Origin: Paracoccaceae bacterium
GTDB taxonomy: Bacteria > Pseudomonadota > Alphaproteobacteria > Rhodobacterales > Rhodobacteraceae
DNA: 64,000 nt
Direction: 5' to 3'
NCBI GenBank assembly: GCA_004153385.1
Contig: SDAL01000002.1
Location: 1-64,000, forward strand
The translations under genes and the position numbers were made by a program. The notes under the pieces were generated by a model. It made no database searches, had not been told where the DNA came from, and saw only the letters and a program-made list of their open reading frames with translations. Below, piece after piece: positions 27,227 through 37,589 of this stretch (the stretch's first letter is position 1; the number at the start of each line of letters is the position of its first letter).

Positions 27227-27450
27227 ATCGCATCAGTGGCGCGGGAGGTCTGAAGGTGCAAGGAAAATCGCCCGGCAGAGCGCGCAGTGTATGACACAAC
27301 GCGGAAATTTTCAGATGGGCTGCGCGCGTATGCAAGGCTCTGCGTCGGATATTGATAGGTTATGGGACAGGTGAAACCTGACTGCGCCCCTTGTGGCATG
27401 TATCAAAACGCTCTATCCCAGCCTCAAAATATGTTCCTCGGGAGATGTCA

Positions 27451-28680
27451 ATGTCCGCGCCCAAAAAAGTCGTACTCGCCTATTCCGGCGGCCTCGATAC
27501 CTCGATCATTCTGAAATGGCTGCAAACAGAATACGGCTGCGAGGTTGTGACCTTTACAGCCGATCTGGGGCAGGGCGAGGAACTGGATCCGGCCCGCCAG
27601 AAAGCCGAATTGCTGGGCATTGCGCCGGAAAATATCTTCATCGAAGATATCCGTGAAGAGTTTGTGCGTGATTTCGTGTTCCCGATGTTCCGCGCCAATG
27701 CGGTGTATGAGGGGCTTTATTTGCTTGGCACGTCGATTGCGCGGCCGCTGATTTCCAAACGCTTGGTCGAGATTGCCCATGAAACGGGCGCGGATGCTGT
27801 GGCGCATGGCGCGACAGGCAAAGGGAATGATCAGGTGCGTTTCGAGCTGGCCTGCTATGCGCTTGATCCCGCGATCAAAGTGATTGCACCTTGGCGCGAA
27901 TGGGATTTGCATTCCCGCACGGCGCTTTTGGATTTTGCCGAAAAGAACCAGATCCCGATCGCCAAGGACAAACGTGGCGAGGCGCCGTTCTCGGTGGATG
28001 CCAACCTGTTGCACACATCTTCCGAAGGCAAGGTTCTGGAAAATCCGGGCGATGTAGCCCCCGACTATGTCTACCAGCGCACAGATGATCCTGTCAGCGC
28101 GCCCGACGCGCCGGAATATGTCGAAATTACCTTTGAAAAAGGCGATGCGGTCGCGATTAATGGTGAAACCATGAGCCCCGCTACAATTCTTACCAAGCTG
28201 AACGAGCTGGGCAAAACCCACGGCATCGGACGGCTTGATTTTGTTGAAAACCGCTTTGTGGGGATGAAATCGCGCGGCGTGTATGAAACGCCCGGCGGCA
28301 CGATCTTGCTAGAGGCACATCGCGGGATCGAGCAGATCACGCTCGATAGCGGTGCAGGACATCTGAAAGATTCGATCATGCCGCGCTATGCCGAGCTGAT
28401 CTATAACGGCTTTTGGTATAGCCCCGAGCGCGAGATGCTGCAGGCGTTGATTGACAAAAGTCAGGAGCATGTGACGGGCACGGTCAAGCTGATGCTGTAC
28501 AAGGGCATGGCCCGCACCATGGCGCGTTGGTCCGATCATTCGCTTTATTCCGAAAAGCACGTGACGTTCGAGGAAGATGCTGGCGCCTATGATCAAAAAG
28601 ACGCGGCCGGCTTCATCAACCTTAACGCGCTGCGCCTGAAGTTGATTGCCACGCGCAATGCACGGGTTGCTGGTAAATGA
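27451..28680 (+). CDS. argG: Argininosuccinate synthase
   Basis: The 409-residue enzyme joins citrulline and aspartate using ATP. The P-loop-like [17 protein letters not shown] opens the protein; [14 protein letters not shown] and the [13 protein letters not shown] region are present. Three in-frame ATGs lie at the start; the one at 27451 is eight bases after a GGGAG and matches family starts. The mogA start codon overlaps its stop (ATGA), so the two are co-translated although their pathways are unrelated. Confidence 0.96.
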   Translation: MSAPKKVVLAYSGGLDTSIILKWLQTEYGCEVVTFTADLGQGEELDPARQKAELLGIAPENIFIEDIREEFVRDFVFPMFRANAVYEGLYLLGTSIARPLISKRLVEIAHETGADAVAHGATGKGNDQVRFELACYALDPAIKVIAPWREWDLHSRTALLDFAEKNQIPIAKDKRGEAPFSVDANLLHTSSEGKVLENPGDVAPDYVYQRTDDPVSAPDAPEYVEITFEKGDAVAINGETMSPATILTKLNELGKTHGIGRLDFVENRFVGMKSRGVYETPGGTILLEAHRGIEQITLDSGAGHLKDSIMPRYAELIYNGFWYSPEREMLQALIDKSQEHVTGTVKLMLYKGMARTMARWSDHSLYSEKHVTFEEDAGAYDQKDAAGFINLNALRLKLIATRNARVAGK

Positions 28681-29213
28681 GCCACGCACGACCCACAGCA
28701 GCGATTGTGACCGTATCTGACCGTGCTTTTGCGGGCGAATATGAAGACAAGGGCGGCCCGGGTTGTGAGGCGTGGTTGAGGGGTGTTGTGATATCGCCGC
28801 TCGACATCGAACGGTCCATCATACCCGATGGACGTGCCAGTGTGCGCGACAAGTTGCGCGCACTGGTTTCGCTTGAGGCCGATCTGATTTTGGTCACCGG
28901 TGGCACCGGCCCCGCCCCGCGCGATGAGACGCCCGAGGCGATAGCAGACATTCTGGATAAAGAGCTGCTGGGTTTTGGTGAGGAAATGCGCCGCGCCTCG
29001 CTGGAAGAAGTGCCCACGGCAATTTTATCGCGCCAGACCGCCGGCATTGCCGGCAAAAGCCTGATCATTTCGTTGCCGGGCAAGCCAAGTGCGATTGCAA
29101 CATGCCTTAATCGTGTTTTCGCCTCTGTGCCCTACTGCCTTGATCTGATCGGAGCAGGCTATATCGAGACGGATCCGTCGAAAATCAAGGCGTTTCGCCC
29201 GAAGGCAAAGTAA
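28677..29213 (+). CDS. mogA: Molybdopterin adenylyltransferase
   Basis: The 178-residue MogA/MoaB-fold protein activates molybdopterin as its adenylate before metal insertion. [34 protein letters not shown] and the LPGKPSA loop are the family signatures. It begins inside the argG stop codon, and no other molybdenum-cofactor genes lie in the window. A hairpin at 29254–29281 follows. Confidence 0.92.
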   Translation: MSHARPTAAIVTVSDRAFAGEYEDKGGPGCEAWLRGVVISPLDIERSIIPDGRASVRDKLRALVSLEADLILVTGGTGPAPRDETPEAIADILDKELLGFGEEMRRASLEEVPTAILSRQTAGIAGKSLIISLPGKPSAIATCLNRVFASVPYCLDLIGAGYIETDPSKIKAFRPKAK

Positions 29214-29253
29214 GCTTTGTGACCAGCCCCGAGAGTGGCTTTCGCGCATTGGG

Positions 29254-29281
29254 AACTGGCGCAATGTGGCCTGCGCCAGTT
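29254..29281. terminator. Hairpin between mogA and ubiG
   Basis: A 10-bp stem (AACTGGCGCA / TGCGCCAGTT) lies between two convergent genes. T-runs are minimal, so this is a probable but weak bidirectional terminator. Confidence 0.5.
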
Positions 29282-29306
29282 GGTCTAGAGCCTCCCTCCG
29301 GCGGGC

Positions 29307-30071
29307 TTATGGCGCGACCACAGTGCTCTTGGGCTTGATGCTGGCTGTCACATAGTTCACCGACAGATCCCGCTCCGAGAGCGACCACTGCCATGACAGC
29401 GGGTTGAGCACCATTCCCTTGCGATCCAGCGGCGTAAGATCGGCCGAGCGGATATGCCCCTCAAGCTCGGTCGGGGTGATGAATTTGGACCATTCATGCG
29501 TGCCTCTGGGCAACCATCTGAGGACATGTTCCGCGCCGATGATGGCAAACAGGTAGCTTTTGGGATTACGGTTCAGGGTGGACATGCACATAAGCCCACC
29601 TTCTGTCAGCAATTCCGCACAGGTTTTCACGAAATCCTGCGGGTCTGCCACATGCTCCACGATTTCCATCGCAAGAACGACATCAAACTGCGCACCTTGT
29701 GCGGCCAGATCTTCTGCGGCGGTGTGAAGATATGTGATCTCAAGGCCGGACTGGTCTGCGTGAAGCTGCGCCACGGGTATGTTGCCGGCAGCGGCATCGG
29801 CGCCTGTAACATCGGCACCAAGGCGGGCCATAGGTTCGGAAAGCAACCCGCCGCCGCACCCGATATCGAGTATCCTCAACCCCTTGAAGGGCGCTGGCGT
29901 TGTAAGGTCGCGATCAAATTGCGCCGCGATCTGGCGTGTAATGTAGTCCAGCCTGCAGGGGTTCATTTGATGCAGCGGTTTGAACTTTCCCTGCGGGTCC
30001 CACCATTCGGCGGCCATTGCCTCGAATTTGGCGACTTCATCGGGATTGATCGTCGATTTCGCCTCTGCCAT
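29307..30071 (-). CDS. ubiG: Ubiquinone biosynthesis O-methyltransferase
   Basis: The 254-residue class I methyltransferase has motif [19 protein letters not shown], then [29 protein letters not shown] and the UbiG-specific [19 protein letters not shown]. It performs the two O-methylations in ubiquinone synthesis at the membrane. The N-terminal [23 protein letters not shown] is diagnostic. Its start lies about 65 bases from the divergent pip start. Confidence 0.95.
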   Translation of the reverse strand: MAEAKSTINPDEVAKFEAMAAEWWDPQGKFKPLHQMNPCRLDYITRQIAAQFDRDLTTPAPFKGLRILDIGCGGGLLSEPMARLGADVTGADAAAGNIPVAQLHADQSGLEITYLHTAAEDLAAQGAQFDVVLAMEIVEHVADPQDFVKTCAELLTEGGLMCMSTLNRNPKSYLFAIIGAEHVLRWLPRGTHEWSKFITPTELEGHIRSADLTPLDRKGMVLNPLSWQWSLSERDLSVNYVTASIKPKSTVVAP

Positions 30072-30135
30072 TCTATTCCTCGAATTTTTTTCCTGCCCCG
30101 TGGTGGTGGCGGATTTTGCAATATATAGTCTGATT

Positions 30136-31107
30136 ATGGATAGAACCGCAGGTCAAAAACGCCATCCCAGCTCATTTCTTTATCCGCCGATCGAGCCGTT
30201 TGATCGGCGGATGCTGGAGATGGGCGATGGTCATCGCATCTATGTCGAGCAGTCTGGCAACCCCGCGGGGGTGCCTGTGGTGGTGTTGCATGGCGGCCCG
30301 GGAGGCGGGTCAAGCCCTGCCATGCGGCGTTTTTTCGATCCCGCGCATTACCGCATTATTTTATTTGATCAACGTGGGTGCGGATTGTCAAAGCCGCAAG
30401 CCTCGATCGAGGCGAACACCACTTGGCATCTGGTGGAAGATATCGAGCGTATTCGCGACACGCTGGGAATCGGGCGCTGGATCGTGTTTGGCGGCAGTTG
30501 GGGGGCGACGCTTGCGCTGATTTATGCGCAAGCTCATCCGATTCGTGTCAGCGCCCTTGTGCTGCGCGGGGTGTTTTTAGCCACTCAAAGCGAGTTGCAG
30601 TGGTTTTATGGCGGTGGCGCGGGGCGATTTTTCCCTGAGTTATGGCGCCGGTTTTGTGACCCCATTCCACTGGAAGAGCGGGACGACCTGATTTCGGCCT
30701 ATTCGCGGCGTTTGTTTTCTGGAAATTACGCGACAGAGGCACGGTATGCCCGAATCTGGACAATGTGGGAAAACGCTCTGGCCTCGGTCGACAGTGACGG
30801 CTTGATGGGGGAGGCACCGGCAGACTATGCGCGGGCGTTTGCTCGGCTGGAGAACCACTATTTCACCCACGGGGCCTTTCTGAAGGAAGATGGCCAGATC
30901 CTGCGCGACCGCGACAAGATCGAGCATATTCCAGCGATTATCGTGCAGGGGCGGATGGACATGATCTGCCCGCCAGTGTCCGCATGGCAATTGGCACAAG
31001 GGTGGGCGCTGGCCGATCTGAGGCTGGTGGCTGCGTCCGGTCATGCCCTGTCCGAACCGGGGATCACTGAAGGGTTGGTTGCCGCGATGGACGAGCTGCG
31101 CCACTGA
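30136..31107 (+). CDS. pip: Proline iminopeptidase
   Basis: The 323-residue alpha/beta-hydrolase removes N-terminal proline. The oxyanion loop [23 protein letters not shown], the nucleophile serine in [15 protein letters not shown], and the late histidine in [11 protein letters not shown] are present, together with the [10 protein letters not shown] strand bearing the aspartate. The start ATG follows an AT-rich divergent promoter region shared with ubiG. Confidence 0.92.
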   Translation: MDRTAGQKRHPSSFLYPPIEPFDRRMLEMGDGHRIYVEQSGNPAGVPVVVLHGGPGGGSSPAMRRFFDPAHYRIILFDQRGCGLSKPQASIEANTTWHLVEDIERIRDTLGIGRWIVFGGSWGATLALIYAQAHPIRVSALVLRGVFLATQSELQWFYGGGAGRFFPELWRRFCDPIPLEERDDLISAYSRRLFSGNYATEARYARIWTMWENALASVDSDGLMGEAPADYARAFARLENHYFTHGAFLKEDGQILRDRDKIEHIPAIIVQGRMDMICPPVSAWQLAQGWALADLRLVAASGHALSEPGITEGLVAAMDELRH

Positions 31108-31194
31108 ACCCTTGCCATCGACTGTTTATTGTCGTATATGCAACGCCAACAGCGGCGCGTTAGGGTCCAACCCTGGCGCCCACCGGGTAATTAT

Positions 31195-31220
31195 AACGGG
31201 CCGCAGCGGCCCGTTTTTTT
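31195..31220 (+). terminator. Intrinsic terminator upstream of rimP
   Basis: AACGGGCCGC … GCGGCCCGTT followed by a run of seven T residues ends transcripts from pip, or acts as an attenuator-like element ahead of the rimP operon, whose start lies 37 bases further on. Confidence 0.85.
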
Positions 31221-31256
31221 GTATCCGGACCAGAGAAACAGTTAGCAGGACGGACC

Positions 31257-31850
31257 ATGACCGACCTTATTGCCAAAACCGCCATTGACCGGCGCCTTGC
31301 TGAAATTGTCCAGCCCACGATCGAGGGACTGGGATTTGAGCTGATCCGCATCCGTCTGCAGGGCGGCAGGACGTCGACGTTGCAGGTTATGGCGGATCGT
31401 CCTGATGGCGGAATCATCGTGGATGATTGCGCGAAGATTTCCACCGCACTCGGGGCGGCGCTTGATGTGGAGGACCCGATTGACGGGAATTACCACCTTG
31501 AGGTCTCGTCCCCCGGGATCGACCGCCCGCTGACGCGGCTCAAGGATTTCGATATCTGGGATGGCTATGAAGCCAAGATCGAGACATCGGAAATGATTGA
31601 CGGTCGCAAACGTTTCAAAGGCGTTTTGCGGGGCACCGAGGCGGACGAAGTCCTGATCGAGATCGAAGAACAGGGCGAGACGGTCACGATCGGTTTGCAG
31701 TTTGATTGGCTGTCTGATGCCAAGCTGGTGCTGACTGATGAGTTGATTGATGAGATGCTACGCCAGAAAAAGGCGAGCGCTGCGATTGATGAAGCCGACT
31801 TCGACGAGATCGAAACGGATACGGATAATTCCGACGAGGAGACTGAGTGA
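31257..31850 (+). CDS. rimP: Ribosome maturation factor RimP
   Basis: The 197-residue protein assists 30S assembly. The N-terminal RimP domain ([31 protein letters not shown]) and the C-terminal SH3-like part ([13 protein letters not shown]) are complete. It ends in a roughly 25-residue acidic tail rich in D/E, longer than in E. coli. It opens the rimP–nusA–ylxR–infB operon; its stop codon overlaps the nusA start by one base. Confidence 0.94.
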   Translation: MTDLIAKTAIDRRLAEIVQPTIEGLGFELIRIRLQGGRTSTLQVMADRPDGGIIVDDCAKISTALGAALDVEDPIDGNYHLEVSSPGIDRPLTRLKDFDIWDGYEAKIETSEMIDGRKRFKGVLRGTEADEVLIEIEEQGETVTIGLQFDWLSDAKLVLTDELIDEMLRQKKASAAIDEADFDEIETDTDNSDEETE

Positions 31851-33469
31851 TGGCAATCACCTCTGCCAACCAGCTGGAGCTTCTGCAAACCGCCGAAGCC
31901 GTGGCCCGCGAGAAGATGATCGACCCCGATCTGGTGATCGAGGCGATGGAAGACAGCCTCGCGCGCGCCGCAAAATCGCGCTACGGGGCGGAGATGGACA
32001 TTCGTGTTCATATCGATCGCAAAACCGGCCGCGCGACATTTACCCGTGTGCGCACGGTGGTGGCCGACGAGGATCTTGAAAATTATCAAGCAGAGCTGAG
32101 TGTTGCTCAGGCCAAGCAATACAAATCCGATCCGCAAATCGGTGACGAGCTGATTGACGAAGTGCCTCCGGTCGATCTTGGCCGGATCGCGGCGCAATCT
32201 GCCAAGCAGGTGATTTTGCAGCGCGTTCGCGAAGCGGAGCGTGATCGCCAGTTCGAAGAATTCAAAGACCGCAACGGCACGATCATCAATGGTCTGGTCA
32301 AGCGTGAAGAATACGGCAATATCATTGTCGATATCGGTCGGGGCGAGGGTATCTTGCGCCGCAACGACAAAATCGGCCGGGAATCCTATCGCCCGAATGA
32401 CCGGATTCGTGCCTACATCAAGGATGTGCGCCGCGAAGCCCGTGGCCCGCAGATCTTCCTGTCGCGCACCGACCCGCAATTCATGGCGGAACTGTTCAAG
32501 ATGGAAGTGCCGGAAATCTACGATGGTATCATCGAGATCAAGGCCGTGGCGCGGGATCCGGGCTCGCGTGCCAAAATCGGTGTGATTTCGCATGACAGTT
32601 CGATCGATCCGGTCGGGGCGTGTGTCGGGATGCGCGGCAGCCGTGTTCAGGCTGTTGTGGGCGAGCTTCAGGGCGAAAAAATCGACATCATTCCATGGAA
32701 TGAAGATCAGGCGACCTTCCTTGTGAACGCACTGCAGCCGGCCGAAGTGTCGAAAGTGGTGATTGACGAGGAAGCCGGCAAGATCGAGGTGGTGGTACCT
32801 GACGAACAACTGTCGCTTGCTATCGGTCGTCGTGGTCAGAACGTACGTCTGGCCAGCCAGTTGACCGGTCTGGACATCGACATCATGACAGAGGCAGAAG
32901 AATCGGCCCGGCGTCAGGCAGAATTTGCCGAGCGCACCAAGCTGTTCGTCGATTCGCTGGATCTGGATGAGTTCTTCGCGCAGCTTCTGGTGTCCGAAGG
33001 GTTCACCACGCTGGAAGAAGTGGCTTATGTCGAAGCCGATGAATTGTTGTCGATCGAAGGGATCGATGATGATACCGCAGCAGAGTTGCAGACCCGTGCC
33101 GCGGAATATATTGACGCACAGAACCGCAAGGCGATTGAAGCCGCACGCGAGTTGGGCGTCGAGGATAGCTTGTTCGAATTCGACGGGCTGACACCGCAGA
33201 TGATCGCGGCACTTGCGAAAGACGACGTGAAAACGCTCGAGGATTTCGCGACCTGTGCGGATTGGGAACTGGCTGGCGGCTGGACCACGGTTGATGGCAA
33301 ACGTGTCAAGGATGACGGCATTCTGGAAAGTTTCGGAATGACGCTTGAGACGGCGCAGAAGCTGATCATGACGGCGCGTGTGCTTCTGGGGTGGGTCGAT
33401 CTGGCCGAGCTGGAAGCCGACGCGGAAGATGAAACCGAAGAGGACGCGGCTGAAAACGCCGAAGTCTGA
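31850..33469 (+). CDS. nusA: Transcription termination/antitermination protein NusA
   Basis: The 539-residue protein has an N-terminal RNA-polymerase-binding domain, an S1 domain around 135–200 (GTIINGLVKREEYGNIIVD), tandem KH domains (VGACVGMRGSRVQAVV; LAIGRRGQNVRLASQL) and two C-terminal helix-hairpin repeats (LLSIEGIDDDTAAEL; the segment near 480), ending in an acidic tail. It modulates pausing, termination and antitermination. The ATG at 31850 overlaps the rimP TGA; a GTG one codon earlier is also in frame. Confidence 0.96.
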   Translation: MAITSANQLELLQTAEAVAREKMIDPDLVIEAMEDSLARAAKSRYGAEMDIRVHIDRKTGRATFTRVRTVVADEDLENYQAELSVAQAKQYKSDPQIGDELIDEVPPVDLGRIAAQSAKQVILQRVREAERDRQFEEFKDRNGTIINGLVKREEYGNIIVDIGRGEGILRRNDKIGRESYRPNDRIRAYIKDVRREARGPQIFLSRTDPQFMAELFKMEVPEIYDGIIEIKAVARDPGSRAKIGVISHDSSIDPVGACVGMRGSRVQAVVGELQGEKIDIIPWNEDQATFLVNALQPAEVSKVVIDEEAGKIEVVVPDEQLSLAIGRRGQNVRLASQLTGLDIDIMTEAEESARRQAEFAERTKLFVDSLDLDEFFAQLLVSEGFTTLEEVAYVEADELLSIEGIDDDTAAELQTRAAEYIDAQNRKAIEAARELGVEDSLFEFDGLTPQMIAALAKDDVKTLEDFATCADWELAGGWTTVDGKRVKDDGILESFGMTLETAQKLIMTARVLLGWVDLAELEADAEDETEEDAAENAEV

Positions 33470-33495
33470 ACAATAGCAAGGAGATCAGACCAATC

Positions 33496-34128
33496 ATGAG
33501 CCGAGGTGGGCACAATAAATCACGCGATGAGTCCGAGCGGCGCTGCATTGTCACTCAAGACGTGCAGCCCAAGGCCGGTCTTGTGCGATTCGTGCTCGGC
33601 CCGGATGGTCTGATCTACCCCGATGTGGCAGAAAAATTGCCGGGGCGGGGCGTTTGGGTGACTGCAGAACGCGCAGTTATTGAAACGGCACGGACAAAGA
33701 AAATGTTTTCTCGCGGGCTGAAGGCACAGGCAGAGGCGCCAGACAATCTGGCGGATTTGACCGACCGTGCCCTTGCGCATCGCGTAATCGAGCTTATTTC
33801 TCTTGTCCGGAAATCTGGCAAAGCCGTGTGTGGCTTTGAAAAGGTTAAGAGCTGGCTGGCCAATGATAGGGCCAAAGTGCTCTTGCAGGCATCCGACGGA
33901 TCGGATCGCGGCAAGGGAAAGCTCTGGACCCCTGAGGGCGGCCGATGGTTCGGTTGCCTTACCAGCGCGGAATTAGGTTTGGCTTTTGGGCGCGATCATG
34001 CGATACACGGCGCGCTTGCAGCTGGCGGACTCACTCCGCGTGTCATAATTGAAGCGGCAAGGCTTGCGGGGATGCGCAAGCAGGACGGCAGCAACGTGGC
34101 TGCCAGTAAGGATACGAAGACGGCATGA
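33496..34128 (+). CDS. YlxR/L7Ae-type RNA-binding protein
   Basis: The 210-residue protein has an N-terminal YlxR domain ([37 protein letters not shown]) followed by an L7Ae-like fold ([33 protein letters not shown]). In alphaproteobacteria this fusion sits between nusA and infB, as here. It probably binds RNA in ribosome maturation or transcription–translation coupling, which is an inference from context. Its last codons overlap the infB start by four bases. Confidence 0.88.
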   Translation: MSRGGHNKSRDESERRCIVTQDVQPKAGLVRFVLGPDGLIYPDVAEKLPGRGVWVTAERAVIETARTKKMFSRGLKAQAEAPDNLADLTDRALAHRVIELISLVRKSGKAVCGFEKVKSWLANDRAKVLLQASDGSDRGKGKLWTPEGGRWFGCLTSAELGLAFGRDHAIHGALAAGGLTPRVIIEAARLAGMRKQDGSNVAASKDTKTA

Positions 34129-36641
34129 GCGATACGGACGGCAAAAAAACCCTCGGTCTTGGTAGCGGACGCCCTGGTTCTGTGAAGCAAAGCTTCAGCC
34201 ACGGGCGCACTAAGAACGTGGTGGTCGAAACCAAGGCCAAGAAAAGAGTCGTGAATAAGCCGGGACCGGGCGGATCCAAGTCGGGCGGCACTCGCCCTAA
34301 CCTGGGCGATCCCAAAAAGCGCCCCGCAGGTATTTCCGACGCGGAAATGGAACGCCGTCTGAAGGCTCTTCAGGCGGCCAAGGCACGTGAGGTCGAAGAG
34401 ACCGCTCAGCGCGCAGCTGAGGAAAAAGCACGCGAAGAGGAGCGTGATCGTCGCCGTGCCGAGATGGAAACCAAAGAGCGTGAAGAGCGTGAGCGCGTAG
34501 AAGCGTTGCGTTTGAAAGCAGAAGAGGAAGAGCGCAAGAAGCGTGAAGCCGAACTGCGTGCGCAGAAAAAAGAAGAAACGCGCAAGCCCAAGGCCGAGGA
34601 AACCCCTCAGGACCGTGCGGCTGCGGAGGCTGCGGCCTCGCGTGCGGAAACCAAAGGTGTTACCACTGCCGGTCCGCGCAAGACAGACCGCGAGCGCGAA
34701 CGCAACGACCGCGATGCAGGACGTGGCAAAGGCAAGGATGGCAACCGTCGTTCGGGCAAACTGTCGCTGAATGAAGCGCTCACCGGTGGTGAGGGACGGC
34801 AGCGTTCGCTCGCACAGATGAAGCGTAAACAGGAACGTCAGCGCCAGAAGGCGATGGGCGATATGCAACGCGCTGAAAAGCAAGTGCGCGAAGTGCAGCT
34901 TCCTGAAACCATCATGGTGGGCGAACTGGCCAACCGTATGGCCGAGCGGTCTGCCGCAGTCGTCAAATCGCTCATGCAAATGGGCATGATGGTGACGGCA
35001 AACCAATCGCTTGATGCCGATACGGCTGAAATGGTGATTGAGGAATTCGGCCACCGCGCTGTGCGGGTGTCGGATGCCGACGTCGAGCAGGTGATCGATC
35101 AGGTGCAAGACACGCCTGAAAACCTGATCTCGCGCCCGCCGATCATCACGATCATGGGCCACGTCGATCACGGCAAAACGTCGCTTCTGGATGCGATCCG
35201 TCAGGCGAATGTCGTATCGGGCGAAGCAGGTGGTATTACCCAGCACATCGGTGCCTATCAGGTGACAGCCTCGACCGGCGCAGTGTTGAGCTTCCTTGAT
35301 ACCCCTGGCCACGCGGCCTTTACATCGATGCGGGCACGCGGTGCGAATGTCACCGATGTGGTTGTGTTGGTGGTCGCTGCAGACGATTCTGTGATGCCGC
35401 AAACGATCGAGGCGATTAACCATGCGAAAGCGGCCAAAGTGCCGATGATCGTGGCCATCAACAAGATCGATAAACATGAAGCCAATGCACAGCGTGTGCG
35501 CACAGAGCTTTTGCAACACGAAGTGGTTGTAGAAGAAATGGGCGGCGATGTGCAAACTGTCGAGGTCTCTGCCAAATCCGGCAAAGGGCTTGATGCGCTT
35601 CTGGAAGCCATCGCATTGCAAGCCGAGATTCTGGAACTGAAGGCGAACCCGAACCGGGCCGCACTGGGTGCCGTGATCGAAGCGAAGCTTGATGTGGGCC
35701 GTGGTCCTGTTGCAACCGTTCTGGTTCAGAACGGCACATTGAAACGCGGCGATATTTTCGTTGTGGGTGAGCAATGGGGTAAGGTGCGTGCGTTGATCAA
35801 TGATCAGGGCGAGCGCGTTGATGAAGCCGGTCCTTCCGTTCCGGTCGAGGTTCTTGGCTTGAACGGTACACCGGAAGCTGGTGACGTCCTCAACGTGGTC
35901 GAAACCGAAGCACAAGCCCGCGAGATTTCTGATTACCGCGAGCAGGCTGCAAAAGACAAACGCGCAGCCGCCGGTGCGGCCACGACGCTTGAGCAGCTGA
36001 TGGCGAAAGCCAAGGCCGATCAGACTGTCGCGGAAATGCCGGTTATCGTTAAATCCGATGTTCAGGGGTCGAACGAGGCAATCGTTCAGGCACTTGAAAA
36101 AATCGGTAATGACGAAGTCCGTGTTCGCGTTATCCACTCCGGCGTCGGTGCGATCACCGAATCCGATATCACGCTTGCAGAAGCGTCGGGCTGCCCGGTT
36201 ATCGGGTTCAACGTACGGGCGAATGCACCTGCACGCAGCGCGGCCAACCAGAAAGGTGTGGAGATCCGTTATTACTCCATCATCTACGATCTGGTTGATG
36301 ATATCAAAGCGGCGGCATCGGGACTTCTGTCTGCGGAAATCCGCGAGAACTTTATCGGTTACGCCCAAATCCGCGAAGTGTTCAAGGTTACCGGCGTTGG
36401 CAAAGTGGCTGGCTGTCTGGTTACCGAAGGTGTGGCGCGACGCTCTGCCGGTGTTCGCTTGCTGCGTGACAACGTGGTTGTTCACGAAGGCACGCTGAAA
36501 ACACTCAAGCGCTTCAAGGACGAGGTCAAAGAAGTCCAGTCCGGCCAAGAGTGCGGTATGGCCTTCGAAAACTACGATGATATCCGTCCATCGGATGTGA
36601 TCGAGATCTTCGAGCGTGAAGAGATTGAACGTTCGCTTTAA
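34125..36641 (+). CDS. infB: Translation initiation factor IF-2
   Basis: The 838-residue GTPase delivers initiator tRNA to the 30S subunit. A long basic/acidic, Glu/Arg-rich N-terminus (to about 250) contains an extended helical stretch ([18 protein letters not shown]). An IF2_N domain near 260, the G domain ([32 protein letters not shown]) and the domains II–IV follow. The ATG overlaps the ylxR stop. Two terminators follow at 36662 and 36750. The 913-codon open frame on the opposite strand is an antisense shadow. Confidence 0.97.
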   Translation: MSDTDGKKTLGLGSGRPGSVKQSFSHGRTKNVVVETKAKKRVVNKPGPGGSKSGGTRPNLGDPKKRPAGISDAEMERRLKALQAAKAREVEETAQRAAEEKAREEERDRRRAEMETKEREERERVEALRLKAEEEERKKREAELRAQKKEETRKPKAEETPQDRAAAEAAASRAETKGVTTAGPRKTDRERERNDRDAGRGKGKDGNRRSGKLSLNEALTGGEGRQRSLAQMKRKQERQRQKAMGDMQRAEKQVREVQLPETIMVGELANRMAERSAAVVKSLMQMGMMVTANQSLDADTAEMVIEEFGHRAVRVSDADVEQVIDQVQDTPENLISRPPIITIMGHVDHGKTSLLDAIRQANVVSGEAGGITQHIGAYQVTASTGAVLSFLDTPGHAAFTSMRARGANVTDVVVLVVAADDSVMPQTIEAINHAKAAKVPMIVAINKIDKHEANAQRVRTELLQHEVVVEEMGGDVQTVEVSAKSGKGLDALLEAIALQAEILELKANPNRAALGAVIEAKLDVGRGPVATVLVQNGTLKRGDIFVVGEQWGKVRALINDQGERVDEAGPSVPVEVLGLNGTPEAGDVLNVVETEAQAREISDYREQAAKDKRAAAGAATTLEQLMAKAKADQTVAEMPVIVKSDVQGSNEAIVQALEKIGNDEVRVRVIHSGVGAITESDITLAEASGCPVIGFNVRANAPARSAANQKGVEIRYYSIIYDLVDDIKAAASGLLSAEIRENFIGYAQIREVFKVTGVGKVAGCLVTEGVARRSAGVRLLRDNVVVHEGTLKTLKRFKDEVKEVQSGQECGMAFENYDDIRPSDVIEIFEREEIERSL

Positions 36642-36661
36642 GCGACAGATAATTTCTAAAA

Positions 36662-36695
36662 AAAACGGCCCCTTACTTCGGTAAGGGGCCGTTTT
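36662..36695 (+). terminator. Intrinsic terminator after infB
   Basis: A 13-bp stem AAACGGCCCCTTAC / GTAAGGGGCCGTTTT with the stable loop TTCG ends the operon transcript. The flanking A- and T-rich ends let it work on both strands. Confidence 0.92.
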
Positions 36696-36749
36696 GTTAT
36701 GTCGTGTGATGGTCGGGTTGGTCTGTTTGAAACCCAAAGCGAAGGCTAT

Positions 36750-36783
36750 AAAAAAAAGGACCTTTAAAAAAAGGTCCTTTTCT
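36750..36783. terminator. Second, A/T-flanked bidirectional terminator
   Basis: AAAAGGACCTTT … AAAGGTCCTTTT forms a hairpin with A- and T-runs on both sides. It lies 55 bases beyond the infB terminator and 65 bases beyond the stop of the small minus-strand gene, so it can serve both. Confidence 0.8.
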
Positions 36784-36848
36784 CAGATTTGGGAAATTAT
36801 GTTGTGCCCTCCCAAGCACGCGATAAATCCGGCAAATTTCAAAGTTTG

Positions 36849-36971
36849 TTACACCGGGCGTCCCGTATAAAGTTCGCCGCCCACGCGGACCGTGATTTTG
36901 CCATTGTCGAGTTTCGAATGGTAAACACCTTGGACGGATACCGAGCTGCCAACTGTGATAGTACGAAGCAT
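36849..36971 (-). CDS. Conserved-looking 40-residue protein, unknown function
   Basis: A 41-codon frame starts MLRTITVGSSVSVQG, continues through DNGKITVRVGG and ends YTGRPV at TAA. The ATG is preceded by AAGGGAGGT at ideal spacing, one of the strongest ribosome binding sites in the window. The sequence alternates short beta-like stretches (ITVGSSVSVQGVY; KITVRVGGELY), consistent with a small beta-barrel. No signal peptide or membrane segment is visible. It is in its own transcript, ended by the bidirectional terminator at 36750. It resembles short hypothetical proteins I associate with Rhodobacteraceae, but I cannot name a family. Confidence 0.75.
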   Translation of the reverse strand: MLRTITVGSSVSVQGVYHSKLDNGKITVRVGGELYTGRPV

Positions 36972-37184
36972 GGGGACCTCCCTTGAACCCTGTTAATCTG
37001 TAAATTCATTAAAGCAGCTTGTCACAAAATTGCAAAGAAAAAAGGCAAGGCAGGGTAAATTGTTTCTTAATTGCGAGCATATTTGAAACTTCATGGCTTT
37101 GCCGCGCTTTAATTTTTAGCTTTGCCCAAAAAATAACGCGCTAAACCTAGGTTCAGCGCGCAAATTTACCGAATTGGAAGGAAT
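36972..37184. promoter_or_regulatory. AT-rich gap between the small gene and mutT
   Basis: This AT-rich stretch upstream of the 40-codon gene should hold its promoter; no exact -35/-10 pair is convincing. At its right end, reading the minus strand, GCGCTGAACC … GGTTTAGCGC followed by GTTATTTTTT (37127–37160) forms the terminator of mutT. Confidence 0.5.
37127..37160 (-). terminator. Intrinsic terminator after mutT
   Basis: On the minus strand a stem of about 10 bp with one mismatch (GCGCTGAACC / GGTTTAGCGC) is followed by a run of T residues, 25 bases after the mutT stop. Confidence 0.78.
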
Positions 37185-37589
37185 TTACAGCCAATCACGC
37201 AAGATCGGAATCAGCGGAATATCGGCGGGTGGCATGGGGTAGGTCTGCAAATCGGCCGGTTTGACCCATGCAAGAGACTGACCTTCGCGGGGCATAGGGA
37301 TACCGTCCCATTTGCGGCATGCAAAGAGCGGCATCAGTAAATGGAAATCGTCATAGGCGTGGCTGGCGAAGGTAAGGGGGGCAAGGCAGCTTTGCCATGT
37401 GTTGATCCCCAGCTCTTCTTGCAGCTCACGCACAAGGCACGCCTCGGGGCTTTCGTTCTGTTCTACCTTGCCGCCGGGAAACTCCCACAGACCTGCCATG
37501 GATTTACCCTCTGGGCGACGGGCCAGCAGCACACGCCCGTCTGCGTCAATCAAAGCGACAGCAGAGACAAGAATGATCTTTCCGCTCAT
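37185..37589 (-). CDS. mutT: 8-oxo-dGTP diphosphatase
   Basis: The 134-residue nudix enzyme hydrolyses oxidised dGTP before it is incorporated in DNA. LLARRPEGKSMAGLWEFPGG and the nudix box EACLVRELQEELGI are typical of MutT. The ATG overlaps the argJ stop by four bases, so it is translationally coupled to argJ, an order seen in many alphaproteobacteria. Confidence 0.93.
   Translation of the reverse strand: MSGKIILVSAVALIDADGRVLLARRPEGKSMAGLWEFPGGKVEQNESPEACLVRELQEELGINTWQSCLAPLTFASHAYDDFHLLMPLFACRKWDGIPMPREGQSLAWVKPADLQTYPMPPADIPLIPILRDWL

Noticed and set aside
31565-32809. A 414-codon minus-strand frame over rimP/nusA
   Set aside because: Antisense to two clear genes in an operon, with no supporting signals.
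33996-36737. A 913-codon open frame on the minus strand across infB
   Set aside because: It is antisense to a certain infB gene, has no ribosome binding site or family features, and its composition (His/Phe/Arg/Leu-rich) is that of a shadow created by GC-biased codon use.
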